64,000 nt of DNA from Eunapius fragilis. Lineage: Eukaryota; Porifera; Demospongiae; Spongillida; Spongillidae. The stretch's first letter is position 1, and the number at the start of each line of letters is the position of its first letter. The notes under the pieces were generated by a model. That model had not been told where the DNA came from and did no database searches. It saw nothing but the letters and a program-made list of their open reading frames with translations. Shown piece after piece: positions 34,501 through 46,090 of this stretch. The stretch lies in contig OY811977.1 in NCBI GenBank assembly GCA_963681505.1, forward strand, positions 7,828,991-7,892,990, read 5' to 3'. The position numbers and the translations under genes were made by a program.

Positions 34501-37500
34501 GGGATTGGAAATTCTTTAATCAATATGAAGTACATGTACAATGTATTAGGGACGATCCTAGAATGTACAAAGTAGCAATAATCCAAAACACTTTTTGAAT
34601 GCTTCAGTTATCTTACATGCATCTGAAATATTCTGTGAAGTGCTGACTATCAGTTAGTACATGACCTTATAAGGCTACATGTACATGTATTGGGTCATTG
34701 TTGTGTGGTTAATACAATGTGCAGACCTCTATGTACATGTACATGTAACATAGTTGCCAACTTTTTGACAAATAATTCCGGGACCGGAAGCCACACCCCT
34801 ACCACCCCCTTACCACACCTACTTTTATTGTATTAGATTTATTGCTATTGACACATGTACATAGCTGCAAATAAACTATTGATTTAGATATTTACATAGG
34901 TGCCTAATCATTCATTCCTTCCCTGGAGTCACTGAAGTAGCCTTTTTACACTTTTTTAGCAGTTCTGGAGGGATTTCTGCATCTAAGCAACAGCTGTCTG
35001 CATTGAATTTGATGGACATAAGTGCTATTATGGTTGGCTGACTCAGGTTGCTTCGCTGATCAGTGTGTATTTTTCTTGTAATAGAAAACCCTCTTTCTGC
35101 ATCAGCATTTGAAGTAGGAATTGTAAGAAGGCCTGCCATAAGGTGGAATAGCTTGGGAAACCTGGCCTTACCATCTAACGTTTTTAGTTATACATTACCT
35201 TTGGAGCTCACTCCTATCCCTTGAAACTCCTGTATCCATGCCTTGTCGAAGTGACAGTCCCTTTTCGGCTGTTTCTTCGAATATGGGGGCTCATCTCGTT
35301 CAATTGTACGCTTAGCCATGCACAAATGTGCTTGAACAGCTGTCAATCATTAATTACAGTTTAAACACGTGAGAAATACGGCAACCGCAAATGAGATTTC
35401 ATCATAGACAAATTAGGGGGTGTGACCGAACAGATAAGTGTTCATTTTTTAAATAGAATTCCGGGACAATGGGGTCATCCGGGACCCCTCCGGGACAAAG
35501 GTACAAAATCCGGTAGTGTCCCGGACGTTCCGGGACGGTTTGCAACTATGATGTAAGGAATTTGCATTTCCAATGTCACATGCACATGTATGTATGTGTG
35601 TTTATGTATCATGGTGTGATTTTACACACACCATATTCTTGTCTCTACATATGTGTACCTTTGGTGGTCATACTGTTCCACACATCCACATATAACTGGC
35701 TCTCTAATTAAACCCTGCCCCTCCCCCCCCTTTTATACTCCTGTATACGCCACTGGTGCACTCTGTGATATGAATTTCTCTGTACAGAATGGATACACCC
35801 CACTGATCCTGGCATCAGGACTTGGCCATTTAGAGTGCGTGAAAGTGCTGTTGGATAGGGGTGCCCATGTCAACCTTCAGAATAAGGTGAGTGCATTTCT
35901 GGATGAAATCATTTGACATGTTCTCATGTGGGATTGGTACTAGTTGTAAATGATAACTAGGTACACTTCTCTGCTCCCTTGTGCTGGATGATCAGGTATG
36001 CACAACCTCGTCCCAGGAATCCATATCCCAGCCTTGAGTGCCTCAATGTGCTAACCCATGACACATCTATACTAATGAATAGGAATGAAGGGGGGCGGGG
36101 CGGGTACAAAATTTGTGTACTCATCTGTAACACCACTCAACAGCTAAGCACATGGTAGCCAATCAACAGATATTCACATACATCACTCTCACCCCCCAAC
36201 ACCACGTTATCTAACCATTGGCTCAATACACTAAACTGGATAACATGCGGCAATGGTTTAATTTACCAGAGCTCCCCACAGCTGAAGCAGGGGCCAACCT
36301 TTGCTGGGAGAACTATGCCGGGTTTACGTGAAGTGATGTCTCCCGTGGTCAACAATGATGCAGCAGAAGTTGCTTCCACCTTCGGCTTATTCTTCATAGC
36401 CCTCTTTTCTTCATCCTTTTTTGCAAAGCTCTCTCAAGCCTCTTCTTGTCATCTGAATACAACTGAGGTCTGATCTGTCGGCAATCATGATCTGCCACAT
36501 TCAGCACATAAGGACAGCCTCCTCTTCCTTGAGCTCTTTCAGCACAGCTTTGGTCTTCAGTCCTCCCACCTTCTCTAGGTACCAGGAGGCCTCCCTGACA
36601 TGTTTGGTCACCTCTTCCACGAAGTTGTACTGTGTGGTATTTCCTGGACAGGGTCACTCTTGCCTCCATAACTTCATGGCTAAGCGAACATGCTCCGCTT
36701 GCTGCACAGTGATCTCATTTATAAACTAGTTCTTACCTCAAACGGCAGAGAAGCATATTGGCATTTCCATATGCTTGGCCGGATTGATGCGCAAGAGTGA
36801 AATTGAATAGTTACATTCACATGCTCCAACGTGCCAACCGAGAATCGCTACGTTTAAGTTTATCCATCCAAACCAGTGAACGATGATCTGTTTCTAGTTT
36901 GAAAGGTCTGCAGATGGATAGATTAGAAAAGCCTACATGGCTAGTTTGATCTCCAAGCATTCTTTTTGAATGGTGGAATTACCTTCAACCCATGCTTGCT
37001 GCTTTTTACTGCAAAATGTGATTAGGTGGTTTTTTCCAGCGTCACTCTTCTGGTTCAACACATCAACTATCTCCCTCCATCTGTGCCTCCTCATGTGTGC
37101 TATGCTCCACCATGTCATCACCATACCCCACATTGCTAGCATCTGAATATACTAGCTTTATTGTTATATGTACGGCTGCCTATTATAATTGACCCATCAC
37201 CCAATCCTTATTTGTACATGTATTTCCTCTATTTCCTCATTGGTTGATTCAAATGCATCACACAAGCTTGTGCAGCTCTCAAAACATACATACACCTGGT
37301 CACCCATAAGGTTATACTCACATGTTAGTAACATGTGAGTTGGGAGTGAGTACTGATGATGAGTGAGGGAAGGAATCACTCGCAATAGCAATAATTAGTG
37401 TGCATGGCTAATGTTGGTGAAAACACAGTATTGAGTCAGTGAAGGTGTGGCACATTTGTATGGGTTGAGGCAATACAGTTAGATGTACACACATGTTCAC

Positions 37501-40500
37501 ATTATCACATACCTTCAGCTTGTCTGCTTGCTGGTGGGACTTGTGCAATAAGCTGATGTACTAGGCCCTTATATGGGCTTCAACACATTTGTCTTCATGT
37601 TTACATGTACAACTAACAAGATCATGCCAGCTGCACCATCCACCCTACACCACATCCCTCACTGACCACACCCATGCACCAGACCCCACTAGGAGTTAAT
37701 TAACCCCACAATTTCTCCCTCAATGACCACACCCATGGGCACTCTTAGCAGCAGAGTCACTAGGTCACCAATTTCCCTCTTCAATTCGCTGACGCACATA
37801 TGTACATATCTTGAATCAGATATCTGGCAATTGAAGAGCTTGCGATCAAACAAGCCATGGTCACTTATACCCCAGTACATGTTAATTCTACACTAGTCTG
37901 ACTGCAGCGGGCATTTAGCTGTTACACACCAAACCCTCCTCCCCTTTTAAAGTCCTAGTGCACCCACCAAGTCACTATCCGTCCTTCCCTTTGAAGGGCT
38001 CAGTCCTCACCCTTTGGAAGCCCCCCCTCTCCCATTTGTATTCTTGGGTCTGTATTCTTGGTAACAGTGACTTTGTAATCTCTGTAGAATGGCAAAACAG
38101 CATTGCATTATGCAGCAAAGTTTGGTAGAGTTGACTGTGTGAAAGCTCTCCTGTCCTCATCAGGGATTGATGTCAACATAAAAGACTCCGCTGGTCTCAT
38201 ACCTCTGAAGTGGGCTACTAAGTATGATGTGCTCACAATGCTCCAGAAGTATACCACCAATTGTGATGACTATCCCATCCGTTCATTTGGTAAAGTTGTT
38301 CTTTCTGGTGACACGGGATCAGGAAAGACCACATTGACTGAGGTGATCATGGTGATGTCATTCTGATCACATGTACATGTGTATTTTTAAAGCGGGACAG
38401 ATAACATGTACCTGGAACTTTAGATAAGTTTGGATATGGGTAGTTATTGGTAGTGTATAGTATTAAATTAATACTACATAACCGTAATAGTGGTCAATAG
38501 GCACTATGTTTATCGTGTCTAAACAATTTAGACAATTGCAATGCATATGTGGCAATTATTTCAAATATGGGTCATCCATTATTAGTGGGGTAAGTGTGTG
38601 CTTCATATATTCAGATCTTGATGCAATTACTCATATATTTAAATCTACGGATGAACCAGTTAATACTTTAATAACCTTTATGATTTACAAAATGTACTGC
38701 TGTGAATAATTAATTTTTCCTTGTTTGTCTGGTAGTGACTTCTTAGGCATCAAATTGAAGCTCAATCTAGAATCTATATATTAATAACTTTAGTGGATGA
38801 TGAAAGGATTAAATAAATTGTTGTGCGGATTTCTAAATTGAGATGGTATCCGGATCAATGGACTGGAAAACTTTTTTGTTACGATTGAAGGGACCATCAA
38901 TATAATTGTTTTTTGTGAATAGAAATTGAGAATATAGATATACTCTAGGGACCTCATAGAGTTTAATGGGTCTCCGCCTTCTTAAATGTTATGCTGCATA
39001 ATTTTAGCACTCATCCATAGTGATATTTGTTTATTTGCCATAAGTGTCTCATGAACTGCAGCTAAGAACACTGGCCACTAAATGATTTTTAAAATGAGCG
39101 CAATTTTTTGAAGAATGGGCATACTAGTTCAGATAAGCCGTCTATATGCACTAATAATAAATTAAGTTTTATCATTCTTGTTGAAAAGCAACCAACCATG
39201 GCCGGTAACTCTAAAGCCGGTCCCCCTTATGTAATGGCAGCATTTATGAACCGGACAGTGACGATATCCAAGTAGTAGAACTGAATGTGCCTACAGGCGA
39301 ACCGGCAGTGTTCCAGCCTTTAGGCAAACCAGTTGATTTACTTGAGTCCATGTTCTTCGAATGCAGGACTAAGCGCGTTCTCAAAACATATGCATCAGTG
39401 GGTCCGCTTAGATTAGCTGCATTATCATATGCAAATAAATATCAGTGTTGATAGCTGTAGTGTGATCGTTACATAACACACCGTGCACCGCTGAGAAATA
39501 TAACCCGAGTAAAAACATAAAACATGGCTGCCACATCATCAAACCTATGAGGTTCTCAGGGGGTATCTAAACACAGATATTTTATAAATGAAATATGCAG
39601 GACATTAGTCTTCTCTTGATGTTCGTATTTGTAAAAACTGTATCTGGAATTTGTCCAAATTTTGAAATCAGCACGTTGTACATAACATTTAATCCTTTCG
39701 CCACCTACATTATTTAATATGGGTTCCACTTAAGTACAGCTTCACCTTGATGTCAAACTCATCTGTATCAGACAAAACATGGAAAATTAATGTTCCTGCC
39801 AAGTTGAAGTTTATTAATTAATTATTCAAGGAAGTATATTTTGTTCACCATTCAAGTTATTAACTTCATAAACGGTTAAAGTAACATTTATCTAAGGACA
39901 AATATCTGTAAATGCATCATTTTCTGAGGATGGGAATCATCCTCCCACAAAAGTCTTAGTGGAATCACCATTCACTGTAGCTATACGTGTAAGTGCCAGA
40001 ACGGGGACTTTCTAAGTTCCTGTTCTCCAGGCACTTAAGAATCCACCCTGATATGATTACTATACACATGCATCAACCAATCAGATATGGTGAATCATAC
40101 ATGTACGTGCTATTGTCTATTCTCTGCACACATTACAGTTGCTATGGTATACTGTCCTATGGTACTATTAACTGATAGTGTTCTAATTAATGTCTATTCT
40201 GCAGGCTATAAAGTATTGCTCTCAATTAAGCATTCATAAAGTGAGTTATTTCTCCTGTCACCTCTTTTTTTATTCCTCTCTTCCCTCTCTCCCTCTCCCT
40301 CCCTCCCCCCCCTCCTTCATCTCTTATTCTGGCTGTGTACATTATTTTTATCCTCTTGGCCCACAATGGTCCAACAGTATTAATTATTTCTGCATGTACA
40401 TGGATATGATTCTTTGTTTCCCATTGCAGTAGATATTTATGACATGTGGTAAGGTAGTTCAATTTTCATTATTTGTTGGCTCTTAAATATCGACAAATAT

Positions 40501-43500
40501 TGAAAAAACAATAATCTATTTAATTATCACAGTAAGCCTGTACACAGCACCTGATTATCAGCTGTACCAAAGGGAATTCTACCAGCTATTGCTTTTTGAT
40601 CGCCCTGAAGTATGAGCCAATGAAGTGCACATGTGCCCATGCATTGTACACAGTGCTTACGTTTCTCTCAGATAAACAACAAAGAAGCTACTAAAGCACA
40701 TCTTTATCTTCCAAGAATAGGGATGAGGATATTTATTTCGTGTATACAAAAGTACATTTAGTAAATAAACATAACAACTTGTTGTTTGAGGTTGTTAATT
40801 AAAATTAAAAAAACTGGTTGAAGTGGTGATTTTGCAGAAATAGAACCGGTTGTAGCTGTTACATGTATGTTACTCTGAATATCAGTTAATCATTGGTGAA
40901 TTGATTAACCAGAGCTCCAGCACAACCGGCTTGAAGCCTTTAAAGGGGTGTGATCAGTTTTTTGGTTGTTGCTCTAAGCCTGTCACCTGCACTAATTAAG
41001 ATCATTATCATCACATCATGTTGAATGTCTTGTGTTTGAAAATTTCAAATTAGAGCACTAGAACGCTCTTTGGGTCTGTAATGCATCCAATGGCCCTTAG
41101 TTTTCTCAATTGCTATCTAACGTGTCTGTTTATCACTGTTTCGTGATTTTGGCTGCTGGAGTGTAGTGCCTCGTCTTTGTCTATCTTCGCATGCACCATT
41201 TACGCCATTTAAAATGCATAATATACTTTATCTTTGTCTTCAATTGTGCACCATTTAAAAAGGTATAATGTTAATTGCTTTCCGTTTTCCTAGGGTGGGT
41301 TCCTTCACTAAATGTGCTGGTATACGCCCATTTTTTCCCAATGATTTTCATATTTGGAGTGTGTCATGTATAATTATTACCAAGGCATATGCAACCATCC
41401 ACTGCACATGCCGCTATTATTGATGAATTTTTACCCAACAGTGCCGCAATGATTGTTAAATTTTTCATGTTGAAGGAATTTTGTTTTTTGCTTTTGTTTG
41501 AGAAACAAAATCAAAATGATGTCACCTAATAACTCACACCAAGTGCATTGATGGTTTCATTTATAGGTACGTGTATATGGTGGAATGTTTTGAAAGCCTT
41601 TTCCTTTCTCATAGTTTTGGTAGACAAGTAATATATGTTGCTCGCAAAACAGGTATTGTTTAATGAGATGTGGTTTGGTTCTTCATCATCAATTACGGGT
41701 ATTGCAACTTAATGTCCAGCCGCAAATGTCCATGACATGTTTCAGTAGTACATGTATGTCAAATACTAAAATCCAGTCAAATGCTAAAATCCAATTTCAC
41801 TGGAGCGTCAGTTAAAGCACACATCAATAAGTGTTATCCTTGTAACAACATTCATGCTCATTGTTAGAACGGTGTGTGCATGAAGGCAGGACGGCCGGTG
41901 GACCAGCAGGATAGCACTTCAGTGTAGAGGAGGAGTGCTGGCAACAACAGATGGTAGTAGTGGTGGTAGCAGGTTGGAGAGAATGCTCTTGGACAACAAT
42001 ACACTTCTTGGCATGGGAATTGCATGATAGAGAGATACTAGCTTGCAGCAGGATATACAAACAAATAGGCTGTTCTCCTTCACCCATTGTTGTGGTACAG
42101 GGCCATATTTGATACCAAAGGTGTGGTCCTGCATGTGTTTATGTATCAGCCTGGTAGCTAAATGGGCACCACATGATGGACAGACAAAGGACAGAGGGTA
42201 ACAGGTTCTGATGGAATCTATTAAGTTTGTGGCTCCAACGAGACATTTGGCCCAGATGAAATGGTTATGGATAAAACGGGTAGTTCTGATGGGATGGGGA
42301 GCAAATATCTGCAATGGCAATAACAGAGACTGTTGAGGTGGTGGCTCGGTGGGTTGAAATAATTCCATACACTGTGAGTGTGTAGATTACGGTGATGAAC
42401 TATATATTCGATTATCTGGTTGGGACCACAGATGATACTGCGAAGAGGTCAAAGGTGAAGGTGAAGATGAACCAAGACATGGAAATGATAACCGTGGCAC
42501 TGGTGTCACTGAAGAGGAAGTAGACATAGTGAATAAGAGCAGGGTAAGAAGAGGATGCTTTCCAATTAGAGCACTGGTCATGACTTGTGACAGATCAGTT
42601 GGTGCACCACTCTGAGGCCTAACCCCCAGCATGCACGTCAGTTATTTGGTATGGTTCTTGCAGAGGCCATGAAAAGTATCATCCTGCATAATAACATAGA
42701 GGCGCTGGACTCATTTTCTCATGAATCTGTAGTTTATACTACAATCCTTAACACATGGAGGCAAGAAAAGTCGTCCAATCTCCATTGAACAACTATTTCA
42801 GGATTTGTTGGATGGGAAAGATGCTTTTTGTGGTCCTGTGCTGTTTCCAGAGACATCGCTGCTCTGACATCTGTACATGTACATGTAGTTATGTGTTTCT
42901 GGCAAGTAATGGTCACCAAGTACACGTTGCTATGTACATGTGTGTGGGCAGGTGATCATTACTAATGACAACATCAAACCCACAAGTGTAGCGCAGGACC
43001 AAGTATATGGAACACTGCCCAGCAAAATCACTCTTATGATACTGTATTTTTCAGGACAAGCAAAAGAAGAATAATGCGCGCATTGAGATGTATGGCTAAT
43101 TATAAATTCAGTGCTTAATAACTTTTGGATGGATAATCCTATTTAAGATGCATCAGGACCATTTGATAGAAGCTCGTTGGAGTTCACAGAAAATTTAAAG
43201 AATTGAAAACTTGAAAAGCTATCCAGAAGGGTGATTTTGCTGGACACTGTCCCATATGTAGTTTACATGGAAGTACATGTCCATCGCATTTGGTTCCAAA
43301 AAGAATACCCTTTCTTACGCACTATGCAGAAATTGCTCTGTCCATCATTCAATTACTGTCTTCTTCAATTGCCAACAAGGCCCGTATTTTGTCTGAGTCA
43401 GCCCCCTCACTCTGCTTCCTGGTTGTCTGTGGTACCATCTGCTGCACCACTTATCGAGTTCTTGGTAGCCTTTTAATTGTGGCTTTGCCATGATTTGTCC

Positions 43501-46090
43501 AGGGGTTCATTATGCCCACTATGCCCAGATACCGCACTAGACCCTCTAGGCCATCATGCAGTGACCTGCAGGCAGGGTGGTGATGTAGTGATGCACCATA
43601 ATCAGTTGCGAGACATAATTGTTGATTTTTGCCACAGTGCTTGTCTGGGAGTTAAGGTAGAGGTTGGTAGCCGATTAACACCAGTTCTTAGGCAAACTCG
43701 CCCCAGCCATTATTAAAAAATTGAAGTTAACAGTTTATAAAATCAACTTATAAGATTGCATTAGGTTAGGTCTCTTTTCCCTGCAATGTTTCATTATTAA
43801 TACCTTCTAAATTCCACCGTGCATTTCATAGGGTAAATTTCGTGAAGCTACCATTGGTCCTGTAAAGCTCCTCACAGCTGGTATTGTCCCTCATCTGGTT
43901 AAGAATGAAGAAATGAACATGATGGTCTTTGACCTTGCTGGTCACCACGAGTTCTACAGTAGTCATTGTGCTGTCCTGCACACCATCTCACTCACTCCCT
44001 CTACCTTCCTCATGCTGGTCAACATGCTCCAGGACCTCAAAGACATCACTGCACAGGTGTACTACTGGTCTACAATGATCCGTGATGTGGGCCACAAGTG
44101 CTGTGATAAATCCTCCGTGATAGTGGTGGGAACCCATTGTGATGGTATAGCTGACAGACATAAGCTAGAGTCCCTGCACAAGGCTATAGAGAGTGTTGCT
44201 AGGAATGCCCTGAAGGACCTCAACTTTGTTGGGTTCACTGCTCTCAATGCCACAGCTCTCCGAGGAAAGGAGATGGAAAGCTTCATGTCATTATTATGCC
44301 AAACCAACAATAGTGTCATAGCCAAACACCCTGCCATATCCCTGAATAACCACATGATGTATGCATTCCTGAAGGACAGAGTCCCTGCAGACCTGGATGC
44401 CATACCGCTGACCCAACTTGTTAACCTTCTGGAACAAGAGGAACCAAAGTATCTGCCAACTGCACCATCCGAGATAAAGCCATTGCTGAAGACCCTGTCC
44501 GATAAAGGACTGATTGTGTTTCTGGATGGTGATGTGGCCAATAGCTGGATAGTCCTTCATCCAGAGGCATTGCTAGAGGATGTGAATGGAGTGTTGTTTG
44601 CTCCTACCTTCTTTGATGAGTACCTTCCCATAGCCAGCAACACTGGAGTGATTACTCTTCCTGTTCTGAGGCAACAATTCCCTGAACCAAAGTACAACAT
44701 TGATATGATGCTACAGTTCCTTAAGTTGTTTGAGCTGTGTGTACCCATAACCCTCACCAATGATAACACCAACATGGCACCTGAAGGTTCTCTCGACACA
44801 TCTGCCACAGAGCTAGGTCCTCTCCTCTTTTTCCCAGCATGTGTCAAAGTGGAAAGGCCCCCCAGTGTCACCATCCCACAGAGGGTCTTTGGTTGGCTGA
44901 TCATTACTGCTAGCATCAATCAGTCCTTCTCTCCACGCTGTCTCCATGTCGTCACCTCAAGGCTAGCAGATAGATTTGCCTTACCAAGTCTTCAGCCATC
45001 ACTGGTACCAGAGTTGAACAAACATAACCGCCGATGTAGTGTTTGGAGCAGGGGAATTAGCTGGATGAATAAGATTGGAGTCACCACATTTGTTGAGATG
45101 GAGGATTTCTGATGTCTGGCATGCTACACCACCTCCTCTAATAAGCATAGCCCCCGGTATCTGTTATCTGTAATTGAAGTTATTAAAAATGTGTTTGGTG
45201 AGTTCAGCCCGTCCATTTCACTGGTGGATCTGATAAAGTGTCCACCAGAGGCCACCTCAGACCACACCCCCACTACAGTGGAGCTCAGTCTGCTGAAGGA
45301 GACAGTCCACAGCAAAGAGAACACACTTGCTGATTCAACTGGCGAGAGGCACGTGATAGTGAGTGAGTGGATGAAGGTGGAGCCACAGCTGTTGAACTTC
45401 ATTGGGAGAAAAGAGGAATCAGGTTAGTACATTGTTGCTGGGATACTCTTGTCATGGCCATGTTTGAGGGTGGTACTTACAGTGTATGAACATCATACAT
45501 GATCCCCCTCTGGTGATACAGTGCCTCTCCTCAAAGAGTTATGTAGTGCCCTTATCATACCTGTTGCATTACCTCATTGTTTAGTTTCACTTTCATGATG
45601 CTTGTGTCCTCAGAACGTAATTTTCTTACTGATATGGTTGTGGTTGGTCCTTGTATGGCTGTGATGACTATTACTATATGGTTGTCCACAACTATCTCTC
45701 ATCCATGGGACCTTGTGCTGTTGCATCACAATTTTGTTAAATGCAGTTCATTATTATTTTCCAGATGGTACTGTGAGCAGGTCTGTGTTATGTGACAGCA
45801 GCAAACACACTGAAATTTTTAAGGTCACCAAGGCAGCTGGTGAGAAATGGAGAGCCATTGGTATGGAACTAGGCTTCACAGAAGATGAGCTGTCTTCCAT
45901 CACACGTGAGGCTGGGAGGACTGGGGAAGAGGATTATTATTCGGCTGTTCTAAGAAGGTGGTTGGACTGGGCACCACCCATCCACATCCACCCCTCCATC
46001 GAACAGTTATCATTAGCACTTCGTACAGTGGGCAAAGAGAAGCAAGCATTAGACCTGAATATGAAGTATGGTGTGTGTATTCCTAAGTAG
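28524..46090 (+). CDS. ankyrin-Roc-COR-Death protein (DAPK1-like C-terminal architecture), in-frame TGA
   Basis: Eleven supported exons: 28,524-28,595; 29,867-29,965; 30,870-30,968; 31,376-31,474; 31,767-31,865; 32,150-32,230; 34,147-34,245; 35,788-35,886; 38,088-38,342; 43,832-45,422; 45,765-46,090. The start ATG opens MGASHGPKSRGR and splices in frame to ankyrin exon 2. Order: ankyrin repeats, Roc GTPase (P-loop GDTGSGKTTL, switch II VFDLAGHHEF, base recognition VVGTHCD), COR, then a death domain (EKWRAIGMELGFTEDELSSI) ending at TAG 46,088-46,090. Ank-Roc-COR-Death matches the C-terminal half of DAPK1, a ROCO-family death-signalling kinase; no kinase exon is seen. All joins up to the Roc-COR exon are phase 0. 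A TGA at 45,110-45,112 interrupts the COR C-terminal part in an otherwise continuous frame, so the full protein is not made unless the base is an error or polymorphism. Confidence 0.85.
28774..29035. mobile_element. AGGGCC-ended MITE, copy A position
   Basis: Ends TAGGGCCGTAGCC and (reverse complement) CAGGGCCGTAGCC, flanked by AAATG on both sides (28,769-28,773; 29,036-29,040). It contains a C run. The same insertion with the same flanks is in copy B, so it predates the duplication. It lies in intron 1 of the ankyrin-Roc gene. Confidence 0.85.
29106..29263. mobile_element. foldback element GTGTAGTTTAAGTGGT
   Basis: About 158 bases bounded by 'gtgtagtttaagtggt' and its exact reverse complement. 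Shared with copy B (60,946-61,103). No coding frame. The target duplication is unclear. Confidence 0.75.
29867..35886 (+). CDS. ankyrin-repeat exons, one repeat per exon
   Basis: Six exons of exactly 99 bases (33 codons) and one of 81 bases, all phase 0. Canonical repeats include NGETPLYYASAFGHLECMKV, DGKTPLLYVSACGHLECMKV, SGNTPLMAALETGHVNCVKV and NGYTPLILASGLGHLECVKV. Exons at 29,867 (LLDAARHGRTEEVIRLLDGG) and 34,147 (LLEAATGGRTKRIIELLDAR) are capping-type relatives, so a cap-plus-repeats block appears to have been duplicated inside the gene. Exons at 30,870 and 31,376 are nearly identical and share intron sequence on both sides. Confidence 0.9.
30620..30680. repeat. CA-rich patch
   Basis: Imperfect CACACT/CACACA microsatellite in an ankyrin-gene intron. 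Confidence 0.8.
32231..34146. other. intron of the ankyrin-Roc gene
   Basis: No exon is seen. It includes a G run (33,579-33,598) followed by 'ctagatccaccactg', which resembles the end of the hAT-like element family at 24,349, so a decayed copy may occupy about 33,430-33,648. A weak foldback with 'tgaacctaa'/'ttaggttcaa' lies at 33,150-33,310. Confidence 0.5.
34749..35550 (-). mobile_element. hAT element remnant, 802 bp
   Basis: Termini CATAGTTGCCAAC and (reverse complement) CATAGTTGCAAAC, with the direct repeat ATGTAA on both sides (34,743-34,748; 35,551-35,556). Both termini continue into related 'ccgggac' sequences. The hAT family usually duplicates 8 bp, so the 6-bp repeat may be incomplete. 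It retains only the C-terminal end of a transposase and is an internal-deletion derivative. Confidence 0.8.
34912..35139 (-). pseudogene. hAT transposase C-terminal dimerisation segment
   Basis: The frame reads LLTIPTSNADAERGFS, then 'RSNLSQPTIIALMSIKFNAD', the hallmark hAT dimerisation motif (S-N-A-E-R-x-F-S … L). Only about 75 residues remain; the catalytic domain and zinc-finger part are absent. Confidence 0.85.
36250..36725 (-). pseudogene. retroelement gag-like relic
   Basis: Minus-strand frames, broken at least twice, give 'VEEVTKHVREASWYLEKVGG', KAVLKELKEEEAVL and, near 36,300, VGPCFSCGEL, the start of a CCHC zinc knuckle. The combination resembles gag of retroelements. It is not in the usual order relative to the RNase H relic next to it, so two insertions or a rearrangement are possible. 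Confidence 0.45.
36825..37060 (-). pseudogene. Ty3/gypsy-type RNase H relic
   Basis: Minus strand shows DAGKNHLITFCSKK, STIQKECLEIKLA and then FKLETDHRSLVWMDKL with SDSRLARW, in RNase H order as in gypsy-type pol. Frames change between them. It is far more decayed than the gypsy element at 51-59 kb and from a different lineage. Confidence 0.7.
38088..38342 (+). CDS. last ankyrin repeats plus Roc P-loop exon
   Basis: Encodes NGKTALHYAAKFGRVDCVKA, a degenerate repeat, then FGKVVLSGDTGSGKTTLTE. GDTGSGKT is the GTP-binding P-loop. The exon ends in phase 0 and joins 43,832 (GKFREATIGPVKLLTAGIVP) across a 5.5-kb intron. Confidence 0.9.
38343..43290. other. large intron of the Roc gene, mostly featureless
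   Basis: AT-rich, with no host exon seen. It contains a weak minus-strand frame pair at 41,824-42,632 and retroelement sequence from about 43,290. Confidence 0.5.
41919..42632 (-). pseudogene. possible retroelement-derived zinc-finger segment
   Basis: Frame 41,919-42,368 has CPSCGAHLATRLIHKHMQDH, a C2H2-like spacing, then a second CISCCKL pair; 42,387-42,632 is Ser/Pro-rich. Such fingers are common ahead of reverse transcriptase in retroelements, but no polymerase follows on this strand. Low confidence. Confidence 0.25.
43295..43715 (+). pseudogene. retroelement C-terminal relic 1
   Basis: Broken frames with ASWLSVVPS, then 'GSLCPLCPDTALDPLGHHAV' and 'QLRDIIVDFCHSACLGVKVE'. The CPLC…LGHH…C finger-like pattern recurs at 47,640, so both come from one retroelement family I cannot name. 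It is in the intron before the Roc-COR exon. Confidence 0.5.
43832..45422 (+). CDS. Roc-COR exon with in-frame TGA
   Basis: A 1.59-kb exon holding most of the GTPase domain (FDLAGHHEFYSSHCAVLHTI, switch II; VIVVGTHCD) and the COR domain (LSDKGLIVFLDGD…WIVLHPEALLEDVNGVLFAP). Continuous frame from 43,832 except TGA at 45,110-45,112 (VEMEDF-stop-CLACYTT). Downstream the same frame continues 'RYLLSVIEVIKNVFGEFSPS' to the donor at 45,423. The gap around the TGA is too short for an intron. Confidence 0.88.
45765..46090 (+). CDS. death-domain terminal exon
   Basis: After acceptor 'attttccag', the frame (phase 1 join) reads 'HTEIFKVTKAAGEKWRAIGM', ELGFTEDELSSIT, then YSAVLRRWLDWAPP and SLALRTVGKEKQALDL. 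The helix pattern with W-x-x-I-x-x-x-L-G-F and R-x-W-L matches death domains. It ends with TAG at 46,088. Confidence 0.85.
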
